Shown one piece after another: positions 41,049 through 51,500 of a DNA stretch of 64,000 nucleotides. The stretch is taken from the NCBI GenBank assembly GCA_003454975.1, contig DMST01000446.1:16816-80815 (forward strand), in the 5' to 3' direction. The first letter of the stretch is position 1. Every line of letters begins with the position of its first letter. The position numbers and the translations under genes are program-made. The DNA comes from Cytophagales bacterium. GTDB lineage: Bacteria > Bacteroidota > Bacteroidia > Cytophagales > Cyclobacteriaceae. Under the pieces are notes generated by a model, which made no database searches, had not been told where the DNA came from, and saw only the letters and a program-made list of their open reading frames with translations.

Positions 41049-41542
41049 CCACGGAGACCTAGCTCAATCACTTCTGCTTGCTCCACCTTCCCATTTTGGA
41101 TGGTAAACCGGAGCATTGTCCGAATTTTGTGAAAACCATGTACCCCGGCGGCGCCAGGATTCATGTGCAAGAGCCCAAGGTTTTTATCAGGCATCACTTT
41201 CAAAATATGTGAATGGCCGCAGATAAATAGACCGGGAGGATTGACTTTGATTTCTTCTCGTACCCTGCGGTCATACCGGCCCGGGTAGCCACCAATGTGT
41301 GTAATCCAGACGTCAAGTCCTTCACAGGTAAACCTATCGTTTTCAGGGTATTGGGTGCGTGCTTTTGCATCATCAATATTACCCCATACAGCCCGGAAAG
41401 GCTTAAATTCGGCTAACCGGTTTGCCACTGTTAGGTCCCCTATATCACCGGCATGCCATATTTCATCTACCTCCTCAAAGTACCCAAACACCTTTTCGTC
41501 CAAATGGCTATGGGTGTCCGAGATCAAACCTATTTTTTTCAT
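41036..41542 (-). CDS. YfcE/MJ0936-type metallophosphoesterase
   Basis: The 168-residue product has the calcineurin-like core: GLISDTHSH (first metal site), WHAGDIGD, VWGNIDDA, WITHIGGYPG and GHSHIL, all in the expected order. YfcE-type enzymes are cytosolic phosphodiesterases of broad activity. It is preceded by patatin on the same strand, with 4 bases between, so the two may be cotranscribed. Its stop lies in the bidirectional terminator. Confidence 0.9.
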   Translation of the reverse strand: MKKIGLISDTHSHLDEKVFGYFEEVDEIWHAGDIGDLTVANRLAEFKPFRAVWGNIDDAKARTQYPENDRFTCEGLDVWITHIGGYPGRYDRRVREEIKVNPPGLFICGHSHILKVMPDKNLGLLHMNPGAAGVHGFHKIRTMLRFTIQNGKVEQAEVIELGLRGKTK

Positions 41543-41546
41543 GGGC

Positions 41547-43364
41547 CTAACTTAGATTATTTACCAGCCACATGGGATTTTCTTTAAACTTAGCCCAGTC
41601 GCCGCGTAGCTGAGCAAAGGTGTTTCTTAGTGCTTGCTTCTCTTCTTCTTCGTAAGTAGCAAAAGGCCTGTGGTCTTCTTCACCTTCGGGATCCAACCCC
41701 AAAATAATGAGGTGATTGAGCAGCATAGCACAAGCGGTAAGCTGGCCAGTAGCAATTAGTTTTTCGGGTAACTGCCGATTCTGCTCTTCTTGAGTAAACC
41801 AGAGCGTTAGAGGCATAGTATACGCTTCAGTTACGGTGTCATATACCTTGTCCAAAGGCAGCCCTGCCTCCAATTCGCGGTGGGTCTTTGCGTTTTTCAA
41901 GATTCGGCGGTATTCAGAACGGTTGATATCATCCTCTTTAGGCCTCAAGAAAAGATATAGATGACTGATGAACCTACGGTGCCGAAAGCGTTCGTCATTA
42001 AAAAGTCGTTCTTGGTAAAACCCCCGAATCTGTTTCAAGAAAACCTGCTCCACCATCAGGTAAAATGATCGTCCTCTTTCCTTTAGAAACCGAACCAGCA
42101 AGGGTAAGGGTAGCCTTACCAGGTGATTCCAGTACCGACGCATATTTTGCGAACTCAATGCTGACCGACTAAGCCGGGTGATTCGGCGATTGAGCCAATA
42201 AATTCCACCTCCGGTTAATCCGCCAATAACCAGAGTGACTAAGCCGAGGTACACATAGCTCAAGGCCATGAGCACAACCCCCAAGGTCAAGACTGATATC
42301 CCAATAGTTTGTAGCAGCCGCAATAGACCACGAGCCCCTAAACCGAACTCTTTCCTGAGCGTCTCGAACTCGAAATCATCCACGAAGTAGCTGGCATTAT
42401 CAGCCACAAAGAACAAACTATGGAAAGGCTCTCCATCACCTAAAAACTTTTCAGCGTGAAAGGCCGCACCCAAGCCTTGGTTGTCTAAGATACCACCATC
42501 CATAAGGGCGGTGGCCGGATTACAGATATCTCTCAAATCGTTGATCTGGTTGTTGATATCCCGGATGTCGCGCTCATCGGCTTTTTCCGCTGCCCGTAAT
42601 TCCGAACGTTTCCTTTGTAGCTCTTCAATCTTATTTCTTCGCTCCTCGTCAATTAAAGGTGCTAAGCACTTGCTGTCCTCAGGGCAAAAGTCGTCGGGGA
42701 ACGAAATGGGTTCGAAAGCTCCAGGAAAAGCCGAAGAGGCCGCAGCCACATCTCCTAATCGGATTTCACGCAGAGCATCAATAGAAATTCCTTTAGCATC
42801 AGAATATGGCGTCTCAGGATAATTGAGGTCCCAGCGCCGGTTACCAAAGGTGAGTGATTGACCAGCCACTCGGGTCCAAGCCAAACGGAAGTTCAAGCCT
42901 TCTTTAAATTCCGTGCTGGTTCCAATAAAAGTTTTGAGAGGAGGCAAATCTTGTGCGGATTTATCATAGAAAACGCTCAGCCTTCGATTATCAAATAGGG
43001 TTTCTTGGTAGAGGATGGCTGCGGCGTTGATCAGGCTACGGCGTTTTCCTGGATTCTGATCCCAAAAAGCAGGTGTTCTCACATGACTTAGGGCCACATC
43101 AAATACATTTGTATTCTTCAGCCATGCCAGCGTAGTCCTAAAAGTTTCCTCAAAAGGCTTGTCTTCATATTGGTCTAGAGCATACCGCAAACCTGGAAAT
43201 GTGCCCCCAGAAGCAGTGGTAATGGTAACTACTTGCTGTAGAAGAGCATCACCTCGGTATTGAAGCTGATGTAGATAGGAGAGATTGCCCAGGCTAAAAG
43301 CCGCAGAACGAAATCCTCCTCCAGATAGGGATAAACAAATGCGTGAAAAAGGAGAGGAAGCCAT
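41547..43364 (-). CDS. Patatin-like phospholipase with membrane segment
   Basis: The 605-residue product starts with LSLSGGGFRSAAFSLGN, a Gly-rich oxyanion loop, then ITTASGGTFPGL (nucleophile Ser in A-S-G-G rather than the textbook G-x-S-x-G), and LMDGGILDNQGLG with the catalytic Asp. It should hydrolyse acyl ester bonds in lipids. Between about residues 345 and 395 two hydrophobic helices interrupt the chain (IGISVLTLGVVLMALSYVYL and GLVTLVIGGLTGGGI), and about 210 polar residues follow. There is no signal peptide. It is larger than the minimal patatin domain, and this split by membrane helices is unusual. Confidence 0.82.
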   Translation of the reverse strand: MASSPFSRICLSLSGGGFRSAAFSLGNLSYLHQLQYRGDALLQQVVTITTASGGTFPGLRYALDQYEDKPFEETFRTTLAWLKNTNVFDVALSHVRTPAFWDQNPGKRRSLINAAAILYQETLFDNRRLSVFYDKSAQDLPPLKTFIGTSTEFKEGLNFRLAWTRVAGQSLTFGNRRWDLNYPETPYSDAKGISIDALREIRLGDVAAASSAFPGAFEPISFPDDFCPEDSKCLAPLIDEERRNKIEELQRKRSELRAAEKADERDIRDINNQINDLRDICNPATALMDGGILDNQGLGAAFHAEKFLGDGEPFHSLFFVADNASYFVDDFEFETLRKEFGLGARGLLRLLQTIGISVLTLGVVLMALSYVYLGLVTLVIGGLTGGGIYWLNRRITRLSRSALSSQNMRRYWNHLVRLPLPLLVRFLKERGRSFYLMVEQVFLKQIRGFYQERLFNDERFRHRRFISHLYLFLRPKEDDINRSEYRRILKNAKTHRELEAGLPLDKVYDTVTEAYTMPLTLWFTQEEQNRQLPEKLIATGQLTACAMLLNHLIILGLDPEGEEDHRPFATYEEEEKQALRNTFAQLRGDWAKFKENPMWLVNNLS

Positions 43365-43587
43365 GAAAAATGAATAAGGAATAGTTGGGTTTATTAGCCA
43401 TACGAAAGTAACAATACCCTATACTTCGTGGTACCCCTCCTCAGTAATTCTGTATTAAGTTTCAGGAAATCTGTAGCTAACCCTGGCTTTGTTTTCTTGG
43501 ATAATAGCTCCCTTTCTGGCTCAGGTATCCTACATCTGAGTTCATTATTGTACTTTAGAGAGGCCAAACAGGTTCATTTTTGAACAC

Positions 43588-43854
43588 ATGGAGCTTTCTT
43601 TAGACAATATCCAGGCACAAATTCATCCATCGTGGTATAGCGCCGCAGAAGAATTACTACCCCTGGTAGGGCCTATCGTATGGCCATACGAAGGGACAGT
43701 ACAAGCAGACATATTAGTAGACGAGGAATGGGAGGTGCTAATTCAACTAGAGAATGATAAGGTGCTCAGCTTTTCTTGCACCTGTGGTGATGAGTCTCCC
43801 ATCTGTATTCATGTGGTGGCTGTCTTGCTCAAATTACAATTAGAACAAGAATAA
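43588..43854 (+). CDS. Orphan SWIM zinc-finger protein
   Basis: The 88-residue product ends with a SWIM finger: Cys64, Cys66, Cys73 and His75 in SFSCTCGDESPICIHVVAVL, giving CxC...CxH. SWIM domains bind DNA or proteins and usually lie at the start of SNF2 helicases or inside larger regulators. Here the domain is almost the whole protein, and the gene ends with a stop before any helicase part. No helicase gene follows. It may be a stand-alone regulator or a remnant; composition and start look normal. Confidence 0.7.
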   Translation: MELSLDNIQAQIHPSWYSAAEELLPLVGPIVWPYEGTVQADILVDEEWEVLIQLENDKVLSFSCTCGDESPICIHVVAVLLKLQLEQE

Positions 43855-44048
43855 TATCATTCCTTTCCCTCCATCTCGCATTATGACCGTGTAGGTCTTC
43901 TAAATGTCAGTAATCGTTTGCAAAGGCATCAATATGCATAGTACCTTACCAACTACTTGAGATAGAACATTTACGGGTAGCCACTAAGACTGAAACTGCG
44001 TGATTGGCTACTTAATTAGTTTATAATTTTTATTTACCAATTACCGAA

Positions 44049-47000
44049 ATGAGACGAGTAATACCCATGGTTTTGGCGGGTACTATAGCGGCATTGGTCG
44101 GCTATGGAGTACGTCAATGGCAACCTACAGAATCCTCTTTAGCATATCATCAGGAGGAGAAGACGGCTGAAGCAAGCCGACTGGATTTAATCGAACGAAA
44201 AAGACGAGACAAGCAGCAAATCATGGAGAAGTACGATTCTCCTGATGAGTTTGCAAAGTACCACCGCGACATCCGTACTCCATACGGGGCCACAGGACCA
44301 CAATACCCTGCTGGAAACCAGATGATTGAGTTGGGTAAAATGCGTAGGCAGTTTGCCTCCCGTGGTAACGAATTTGAGTCTGTAAATGCTACTTGGACCG
44401 AAAGAGGGCCCAACAATGTGGCAGGTCGAGCAAGAGCCCTGATTGTAGATCCCGATGACGCTACTGATCAAACGTGGTTTGTAGGTAGTGCTGGTGGTGG
44501 TATCTGGAAGACTACCGATAAAGGAGCTACCTGGACCAATATCTCTCCAGATCTCCCCAATTTGGCAGTTACCACCCTGGCCATGGCAGCCTCAAATACA
44601 GATGTTATTTATGCCGGTACGGGTGAGGGATTTGGCAATGGTGATGCCATCCGCGGCGATGGAATATTCAAGAGTGAGGATCGTGGTGTTACTTGGGTGC
44701 AAATAGAATCTACCGCATCCAATACCGACTTTTCTTATGTCAATAAGATCATTGTCAGTCCTGAAGATGAAAACCTGTTATTGAGTGCCAACAACGCAGG
44801 GTTATTCCGCAGTGAGGACGGAGGAGCCACCTGGACGGAAGTACTTTCTCCCGCAGGAGCTGTTCAGGACTTGGATGCCAACCCTAATAATTGGAACCGC
44901 CAATATGCCTCCATCAATCGCATAGGGGTTTTCCGTTCAGATGATGCAGGTCTTACTTGGGAGGATATCTCCACTGGCCTGCTTGCCAATAATTCATCAG
45001 AATCGGTGACGCGGAGATTCGAAATGGCCATCTCGCCTGTGAATCCAGAAAACATCTTCGTTTCCACGGAGATAGCTGGAGCGAATGATGTGGTATTCTT
45101 TTCTAATGACGGCGGCGACAGTTGGAACCAATTTGCTGATCGGGATGGTAATAATCCTGAACTACTTGGCGGCCAAGGTTGGTACGATAACACCATTATC
45201 GCCCATCCGTACGATGAGAACCGGGCCTACCTGGCAGGAGTTGAGATTTTTGATATTTCTCTAGATGGATCGGTAACTGAAACAGACCCCCAAGTATTAG
45301 GCGCATCTAGTGATGCCGATTTTATTTCATTTATCAACTTCGGCGGTTCTTTACTGGGGGGTGGCCTGGAAGTTACTTCTTTGGATGAAGGCATTGAACT
45401 TACCCAAGACGATTTCACTAGCGTAGAAATTCGATTTGGCCCTGGAATGAGCCAAATGGCGCACCGTTTTACTGTGCCTGCCGATGGCGGAGCCAATGGA
45501 GATGGTGGCGCGGGAGTCCCCTCTGAAGATTATACCTACCAAGATTATGTAGAAGTACCCTTCGAAGTGTGGGATGTTACCAATAATGTCCAACTCCATG
45601 TTTCATTCCGAGATCAAGAGAATAATGGAGTGTTTGACTTAGAAGAGCGGAGTGAAACCGATGATAGCCAAGCGAGGGAATATATCTTTATTAATGCCGT
45701 GCCCTATACGGAGCTTTCGCCAGATCCCAATGTTTCTACGGTATCAAGAGGACACTTTTACAAACAGCTATATTTCTTCTGGGGAGTCCTGTCCTCTGGT
45801 TCTACCTGGGATCCTGAAAACATCCCTGAGGCTACTCTTGCTGTAGAATATGGTTCATCCATCAGAGCTCAAGGCAACCTATTAGTCGCTAGTGATCCTT
45901 ATGGCAGATACGATGGTCCTAATTCTGGGGTGCATCCTGACCATCATAACTTATATACGATTCCTAAGGATGAAGCAGCAGGCACTTTCTGGTTAGTCAA
46001 CTTGAATGATGGTGGTGGATCACTTTCAGAAGATAACGGCACTACCATTACCCAATGGGGAAATACAATGCACACCTCCCAGTTTTATGGTGCTGATAAA
46101 GCTCCCGGAGCTCAGCGTTACGCCGGAGGAATGCAAGATAACGGGACTTGGTATTCTCCCGGTTTACAAGACGCTACTTCCTCTACCAACTATATTTTTG
46201 GAATCGGGGGTGATGGTTTTGAGACCATCTGGAACTTTGCAGATCCGGATTTGATGATTGGTGCATCTCAGTTCAACGGTATGAGAAGGACTGAAAATGG
46301 TGGCTCTACCTGGCAAGGAGCTACTGCTGGTATGAATGACGTTGGTAATGGAAATGCGCCCTTCATTTCGCGGTTGGGTAATGCCAAAAGTAATCCAGAT
46401 TTGCTCTTTGCCGTGGGACCTTCCGGTGTTTGGCGGTCAGCCAACTTTGGCCGTTCGTGGTCATTAATCAACATGGGCGACACATGGGGCTTTGGAGGAA
46501 GAAGCCAAGTAAATGTTTCCTATGCCAATCCTGCAATTGTGTGGGCAGGTGGTACCCTGGGAACCAACGGTGATTTGTTCTATTCTACAGATTTTGGGAA
46601 AACCTTCCAGCCCACAGTGGACTTTCCGGGTATCGATGGCCGCATTACTGGCCTAGACCCACATAGCTCAGAGGACTCTACTGCCTTCGCTACATTCTCA
46701 TTCTTTGGGCAACCTCATGTTTTGCGTACTACCGATTTGGGGCAATCCTGGGAGGATATTTCCCAAATGGACAGCGTGACGGGTGAGAGCACCAACGGCT
46801 TCCCAAATGTGGCCACGTATTGTGTAATCACCATGCCGCATGCTCCAGAAGTGATTTGGGTAGGTACTGATATTGGGATTGTAGAATCCACAGACAATGG
46901 TGAATCTTGGCATATGCTGGACGCTGAATTGCCAGCAGTCGCTGTTTGGGAAATGAAAGTAGCCGATGGCGAAATTGTGGTAGCCACGCACGGTAGAGGT

Positions 47001-48137
47001 ATATGGACCGCTACGATTGATGAACTGCCCACCATCGGGATGATCCCACTGATTAACCTTGCTAGTCTCAATTTGGATGGAGAGCTTCAAATCAATGCCA
47101 ACCTTCGCAGTACCTATGACTCATCCTATGTATTAATAGATGGTGAGCTTAGCCTGATTGTGCCTGCAAACGCAACTGTGGGTGAGGGTATCATCACTGG
47201 TACTTACACGGGTGAGGAAGGCCTCAAGGAGATTCTGCTTATTGGCTATATAGAAGGTAAGCCCTTCAGCTCAGAACCAATTGTCGCCAATTTGGCCGCT
47301 ATTTCACCGGTAGCCTCCTACGGAACCGACTTTAGCGAGGAAACCAACGGAGACTTTTTCGGTAATGGATTCTCTATACGAACTGAATCTGGATTTATAC
47401 CTCAAGATTTCGCTATTCACAGTGATCACCCTTATGGCCAACTCGAAACCTTCACCTATCAGCTTGGAGTGCCCATTATTGTAGCCGACGAAGATGCGTA
47501 TTTGGGGTATAAGGATGTGGCCATTGTGGAGAAAGGTGAACCAGGTACTTCATTTGGTGATGAAGAATACTGGGACTATGTAACGGTTGAGGGCAGTGTG
47601 GATGGTGGAATTAATTGGACTCCATTAATCGCTGGTTATGATGCTAATTTTGATGCGTCGTGGAGTTCCACCTATGACAGCGAAGGAAATGGTGGGCATA
47701 ACCAATATGTTGATCATGTGATCGACTTACAGGATACTTATTCTGCTGGTGATGTTATTCAAATCAGATTTACTCTATTCTCTGATCCTTTCACTGTTGG
47801 CTGGGGTTGGGCTATTGACGACCTCCATATTCAGGATTCTGTAATTGTTCAGAAGGTCACTGGACTTGGAATTACAAAGCTGGACCTTGCCTTGTCAGTA
47901 TATCCTAATCCGGCTAAATCCAATACGCACATAAGCTATTTGGTAAGGCAGTCACAAAACCTGGATTTGAGAATTTCAGATATACAAGGAAGGGTAGTTT
48001 ATCAGGAAAGCTTAGGCTACCAAACTACGGGTAGACATGAGAAAGAAATTTCGCTGAACGATATTCCTCCCGGTAGATATTTGGTAACCCTTGCCGGCAG
48101 CAAGGGAATCCAATCTAGCCCCTTAATTATAAGGTAA
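44049..48137 (+). CDS. Large secreted beta-propeller protein with type IX sorting domain
   Basis: The 1362-residue product has an N-terminal hydrophobic export segment (about 5-22) and then many sortilin/BNR-type repeats with Asp-box-like turns (SEDGGATWTE, STDNGESWH, SNDGGDSWN) making one or two beta-propellers (about 110-960). A beta-sandwich region follows with SEETNGDFFGNGF-type sequence, and the last 80 residues (SVYPNPAKSNTHISYLV ... SLNDIPPGRYLVTL) form a type A C-terminal sorting domain for the type IX secretion system. It is exported across both membranes, then probably cell-attached or secreted. Glycosidase or peptidase activity cannot be assigned. Confidence 0.88.
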   Translation: MRRVIPMVLAGTIAALVGYGVRQWQPTESSLAYHQEEKTAEASRLDLIERKRRDKQQIMEKYDSPDEFAKYHRDIRTPYGATGPQYPAGNQMIELGKMRRQFASRGNEFESVNATWTERGPNNVAGRARALIVDPDDATDQTWFVGSAGGGIWKTTDKGATWTNISPDLPNLAVTTLAMAASNTDVIYAGTGEGFGNGDAIRGDGIFKSEDRGVTWVQIESTASNTDFSYVNKIIVSPEDENLLLSANNAGLFRSEDGGATWTEVLSPAGAVQDLDANPNNWNRQYASINRIGVFRSDDAGLTWEDISTGLLANNSSESVTRRFEMAISPVNPENIFVSTEIAGANDVVFFSNDGGDSWNQFADRDGNNPELLGGQGWYDNTIIAHPYDENRAYLAGVEIFDISLDGSVTETDPQVLGASSDADFISFINFGGSLLGGGLEVTSLDEGIELTQDDFTSVEIRFGPGMSQMAHRFTVPADGGANGDGGAGVPSEDYTYQDYVEVPFEVWDVTNNVQLHVSFRDQENNGVFDLEERSETDDSQAREYIFINAVPYTELSPDPNVSTVSRGHFYKQLYFFWGVLSSGSTWDPENIPEATLAVEYGSSIRAQGNLLVASDPYGRYDGPNSGVHPDHHNLYTIPKDEAAGTFWLVNLNDGGGSLSEDNGTTITQWGNTMHTSQFYGADKAPGAQRYAGGMQDNGTWYSPGLQDATSSTNYIFGIGGDGFETIWNFADPDLMIGASQFNGMRRTENGGSTWQGATAGMNDVGNGNAPFISRLGNAKSNPDLLFAVGPSGVWRSANFGRSWSLINMGDTWGFGGRSQVNVSYANPAIVWAGGTLGTNGDLFYSTDFGKTFQPTVDFPGIDGRITGLDPHSSEDSTAFATFSFFGQPHVLRTTDLGQSWEDISQMDSVTGESTNGFPNVATYCVITMPHAPEVIWVGTDIGIVESTDNGESWHMLDAELPAVAVWEMKVADGEIVVATHGRGIWTATIDELPTIGMIPLINLASLNLDGELQINANLRSTYDSSYVLIDGELSLIVPANATVGEGIITGTYTGEEGLKEILLIGYIEGKPFSSEPIVANLAAISPVASYGTDFSEETNGDFFGNGFSIRTESGFIPQDFAIHSDHPYGQLETFTYQLGVPIIVADEDAYLGYKDVAIVEKGEPGTSFGDEEYWDYVTVEGSVDGGINWTPLIAGYDANFDASWSSTYDSEGNGGHNQYVDHVIDLQDTYSAGDVIQIRFTLFSDPFTVGWGWAIDDLHIQDSVIVQKVTGLGITKLDLALSVYPNPAKSNTHISYLVRQSQNLDLRISDIQGRVVYQESLGYQTTGRHEKEISLNDIPPGRYLVTLAGSKGIQSSPLIIR

Positions 48138-48155
48138 AAGTTGGATGTTTTACAC

Positions 48156-48183
48156 AAAAGGCCGGGTTTTCATCCGGCCTTTT
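48156..48183 (+). terminator. Terminator of the T9SS propeller gene
   Basis: AAAAGGCCGG, an eight-base loop, CCGGCCTTTT: a 10-pair stem ending in T. Confidence 0.85.
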
Positions 48184-48562
48184 GCATTATGTGGTGATTT
48201 AGAAAAGGAGATAATGATAAAAATAAGGCTGCATAATTTGTATTATTAAAAAAAAATAACATAAAGTGAAACAATTTTAAAAATCAGGAAAACCAGACTT
48301 ACCTACAGCCAGGAAAATTGCCAAAATCACTTTTGTTTAAACTTAGGGCCCGTTTTTTAAACTTTTTCCGTCCTTTTGGGCAAAGCCATTTTATCCCTTT
48401 TAATAACGCTGATTTTGAATTTTTTAAAGCAATTATTTCACTTTACTGATATAAAACGATAGAAAATTTCAAAGCGTTTCTTATTCCTTACAAAAAATGT
48501 ATGTTAGAGGTCGGAAGGAAGTCAATTTGACTTTTTCTGATAACAATTAAATACAACTAAGC
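48184..48562. other. Long A/T-rich leader region of susC
   Basis: About 380 bases without a gene precede susC. It is strongly A/T-rich with poly-A and poly-T tracts. I found no full Bacteroidota promoter. The inverted repeat at 48519-48533 is listed separately. No anti-sigma or sigma gene is adjacent, so regulation may be by transcription factors or RNA structure. Confidence 0.5.
48519..48533. promoter_or_regulatory. 15-base inverted repeat before susC
   Basis: AAGTCAA, one T and TTGACTT form a perfect palindrome ending 29 bases before the susC start. It shares the 11-base core GTCAATTTGAC with the inverted repeat upstream of clpB (6761-6781). Confidence 0.45.
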
Positions 48563-51500
48563 ATGAAGAGGTTTTATCTGTTAACTGTTGGCTTATGCCT
48601 ACTGGTAGGTAGCGCATTTGCTCAACTCCGGACAGTGTCTGGTAAAGTTACCTCAGAGGACGACGGCCTAGGTCTCCCTGGAGTAACCGTACGCGACAAA
48701 GACACGGACAAAGGTGTTTCCACCGATCTGGATGGAAACTTTCGTATTGAGGTAAGCGAAAACGCTACCTTGATATTTTCATTCGTAGGTTACATTTCAC
48801 AAGAGGTTCAGGTAGGTGCTCGCTCTGTCATCGACATCACACTTGCTCCAGATGTGCAACAGCTATCCGAGGTAGTAGTAACCGCTTTGGGTATCTCCCG
48901 CGAAGAAAGTTCTCTAGGTTATGCGGTACAGGAAGTATCGGGTGACAAAGTGAACATGGTAGGTGAGACTAACGCTGTAGGTGCTCTTACCGGTAAGGTC
49001 GCTGGTGTACAGGTGATTGGATCTTCTGGTGCAAACTTGGGCGGTTCTGCCAAAGTTCGCCTTCGTGGTCTTACTTCACTAGGTGAGTCTTCTCCTCTAT
49101 GGGTAGTTGATGGAACGCCTATCTCAAATGGCTCCTTCAGCCCTGGTGGCCGTACACACTACTCCGGTGGTCGTGACTATGGTAACCTGGCTGGCGATAT
49201 CAACCCTAACGATATCGAGTCTATTACCGTACTGAAAGGCCCTTCGGCTGCTGCACTTTACGGACAGCGGGGTGCTAACGGAGTAATCTTGGTTACTACT
49301 AAGAAAGGTACCAACCGTCAAGGTATTGGTGTAACTATTAACTCAAATACCACTTTTGAGCGTGTTTACGTATTGCCCGAGTATCAAAACGAATACGGTG
49401 GTGGTTATACTCAGGAGTTCGGTACGTTTACTTACAATCCTGCTACTCACCCTGCAGAGTGGGCAGCGCTGGACGGACAGCCTATGCCTAACTATGCGGC
49501 TGATGAAAGCTGGGGTCCCGCTTTGGACGGAACAAATGTAATCCATTGGGATTCTTGGTTTCCAGGTCATGATGACTATCTGACTACTCGTCCTTGGTCT
49601 GCAAACCCTAACAACGTTCGCGATTTCTTCAACACCGGTGTTACTTTGAACAACAACGTAGCCTTGGCTGGTGGTACCGAAAACATGAATGCTCGTCTAT
49701 CAATCGGTAGCCTGAATCAAACAGGTGTATTGCCTAATAGCCGTTTGGACCGGATGAATGCTTCTCTGAACGTAGATGGTAAACTGTCTGAAAAATTGAC
49801 ATTATCTGCGCAAATGATGTACACCAACACCAAAGGTTTCGGACGTCCTGCCTTGGGTTATGGTACGGGTCCTGTTTCTTCTTTCAACCAGTGGTTCCAG
49901 CGCCAGATCGATATCGATCGTTTGGCTAACTACCAAAATCCTGACGGTACCCAACGTTTCTGGAACATTCGTGGTGGAGACATTGCTGCTGGTAACGTAC
50001 CTGGTCGTGCACTATACTGGGATAACCCTTACTGGGATCTATTCCAGAACACCTCAGAAGACGAGCGTGATCGTTTCTTGGGCAACATTGGCTTGACCTA
50101 CCAAATCACTGAAGACCTGACCATTTCTGGTTTTGCTCGTCGTGATGGTTACACCCAGCGTATTGAGGAGCGTATAGCTTCAGGTGGTTTGAACCTGGCT
50201 GACTACTCTTACCGTTTGGTACAAGGACAAGAGAATAACTGGGAATTCTTAGCTCAGTATAACAAAGAGCTGGGTGATATCGACATTGCTGCTACTGCTG
50301 GTGGTAACATCCGTCAGAACCGTTACACTTCCAGCTTCCAGTCTACAACTGGTGGTTTGTCGGTAGCTGGTTTCTATGATATCGATGCTTCTGTTGACCG
50401 TCCTACTGCTGACGATACTTACCGTAGCGAGAAAGAAGTACGCAGCCTGTACGGATCTGCTTCTGTTGGTTTCCGTAACTTGATCTACTTGGATTTCACT
50501 GGTCGCGGTGACTGGTCTTCTTCTTTGCCTGTAGACAACAACTTCTACTTCTACCCTTCAGTGTCTACCAGCTTTGTATTCTCTGAGCTGTTCGACTCTC
50601 CTATCCTGAGCTTCGGTAAAATCCGTGCAAGTGCTGCACAGCTGGGATCTGACATTGGTCCTTACAACATTTACCAAACCTATGGTGTAGGTGCTCCTTA
50701 CGGTGGATTTGCAACTTTGTCAGTGCCTAATACACTGCCAAACCAAACCCTGACTCCTCAAACCTCTACCAACCTGGAAGCCGGTTTGAACATGAACTTC
50801 ATCAACAACCGGGTTCGTTTCGACCTGGCTGTTTACCGCAACACAGTTGAGAATCAAATCTTGACGTTGACCGTTCCTGGTTCTAGCGGTTATTCTGCTG
50901 CTTTGGTTAACGCTGGTTCCATCCAGTCACAAGGTATCGAGTTAGCGTTGAGCGGTACTCCTATCCAAGGTGAATTCAACTGGGATATCGACTTCAACAT
51001 TGCACGTAACCGTTCTACCGTACTTGAGTTGGCCGAAGGTCTTGACAACCGTCAGTTGCAATTGGCATTGTCTGATGGCTGGGGTGGTCTCCGCCTGAAC
51101 GCTCGTGTAGGTGAAGAGTGGGGTCAGTTGACCGGTGGTGGTTTCGCTACTTTCCAAGCTACTGATGACGACGGTAACGAGATCGATCATCCTAACAACG
51201 GCATGCGTGTTGTGAGCGGTGGTGGTACTTATGCTTACGAAGCCAACAAAGATTTGGGTAGCATCTTGCCTGACTTTACTGGTGGTTTGCGTAACACCTT
51301 CTCTTACAAAAATTTCGACCTTTCTGCTTTCATCGATTACCAAATCGGTGGTCAGTTCTTCTCTATCACCAAGATGTTCAATGCATACTCAGGTCTTGGA
51401 GCAGAAACTGTAGGCAATAACGCCTTGGGTAACCCATTGCGTGATCCTTTGACTGATGCTAGCGGTAACCCTACTGGTGGTAATACCATTCTTGCTTCTG

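Noticed and set aside
43461..43476. 15-base match TCAGGAAATCTGTAG with 63779-63793
   Set aside because: A few matches of this length are expected by chance in 64 kb; the flanks differ and there is no further similarity.
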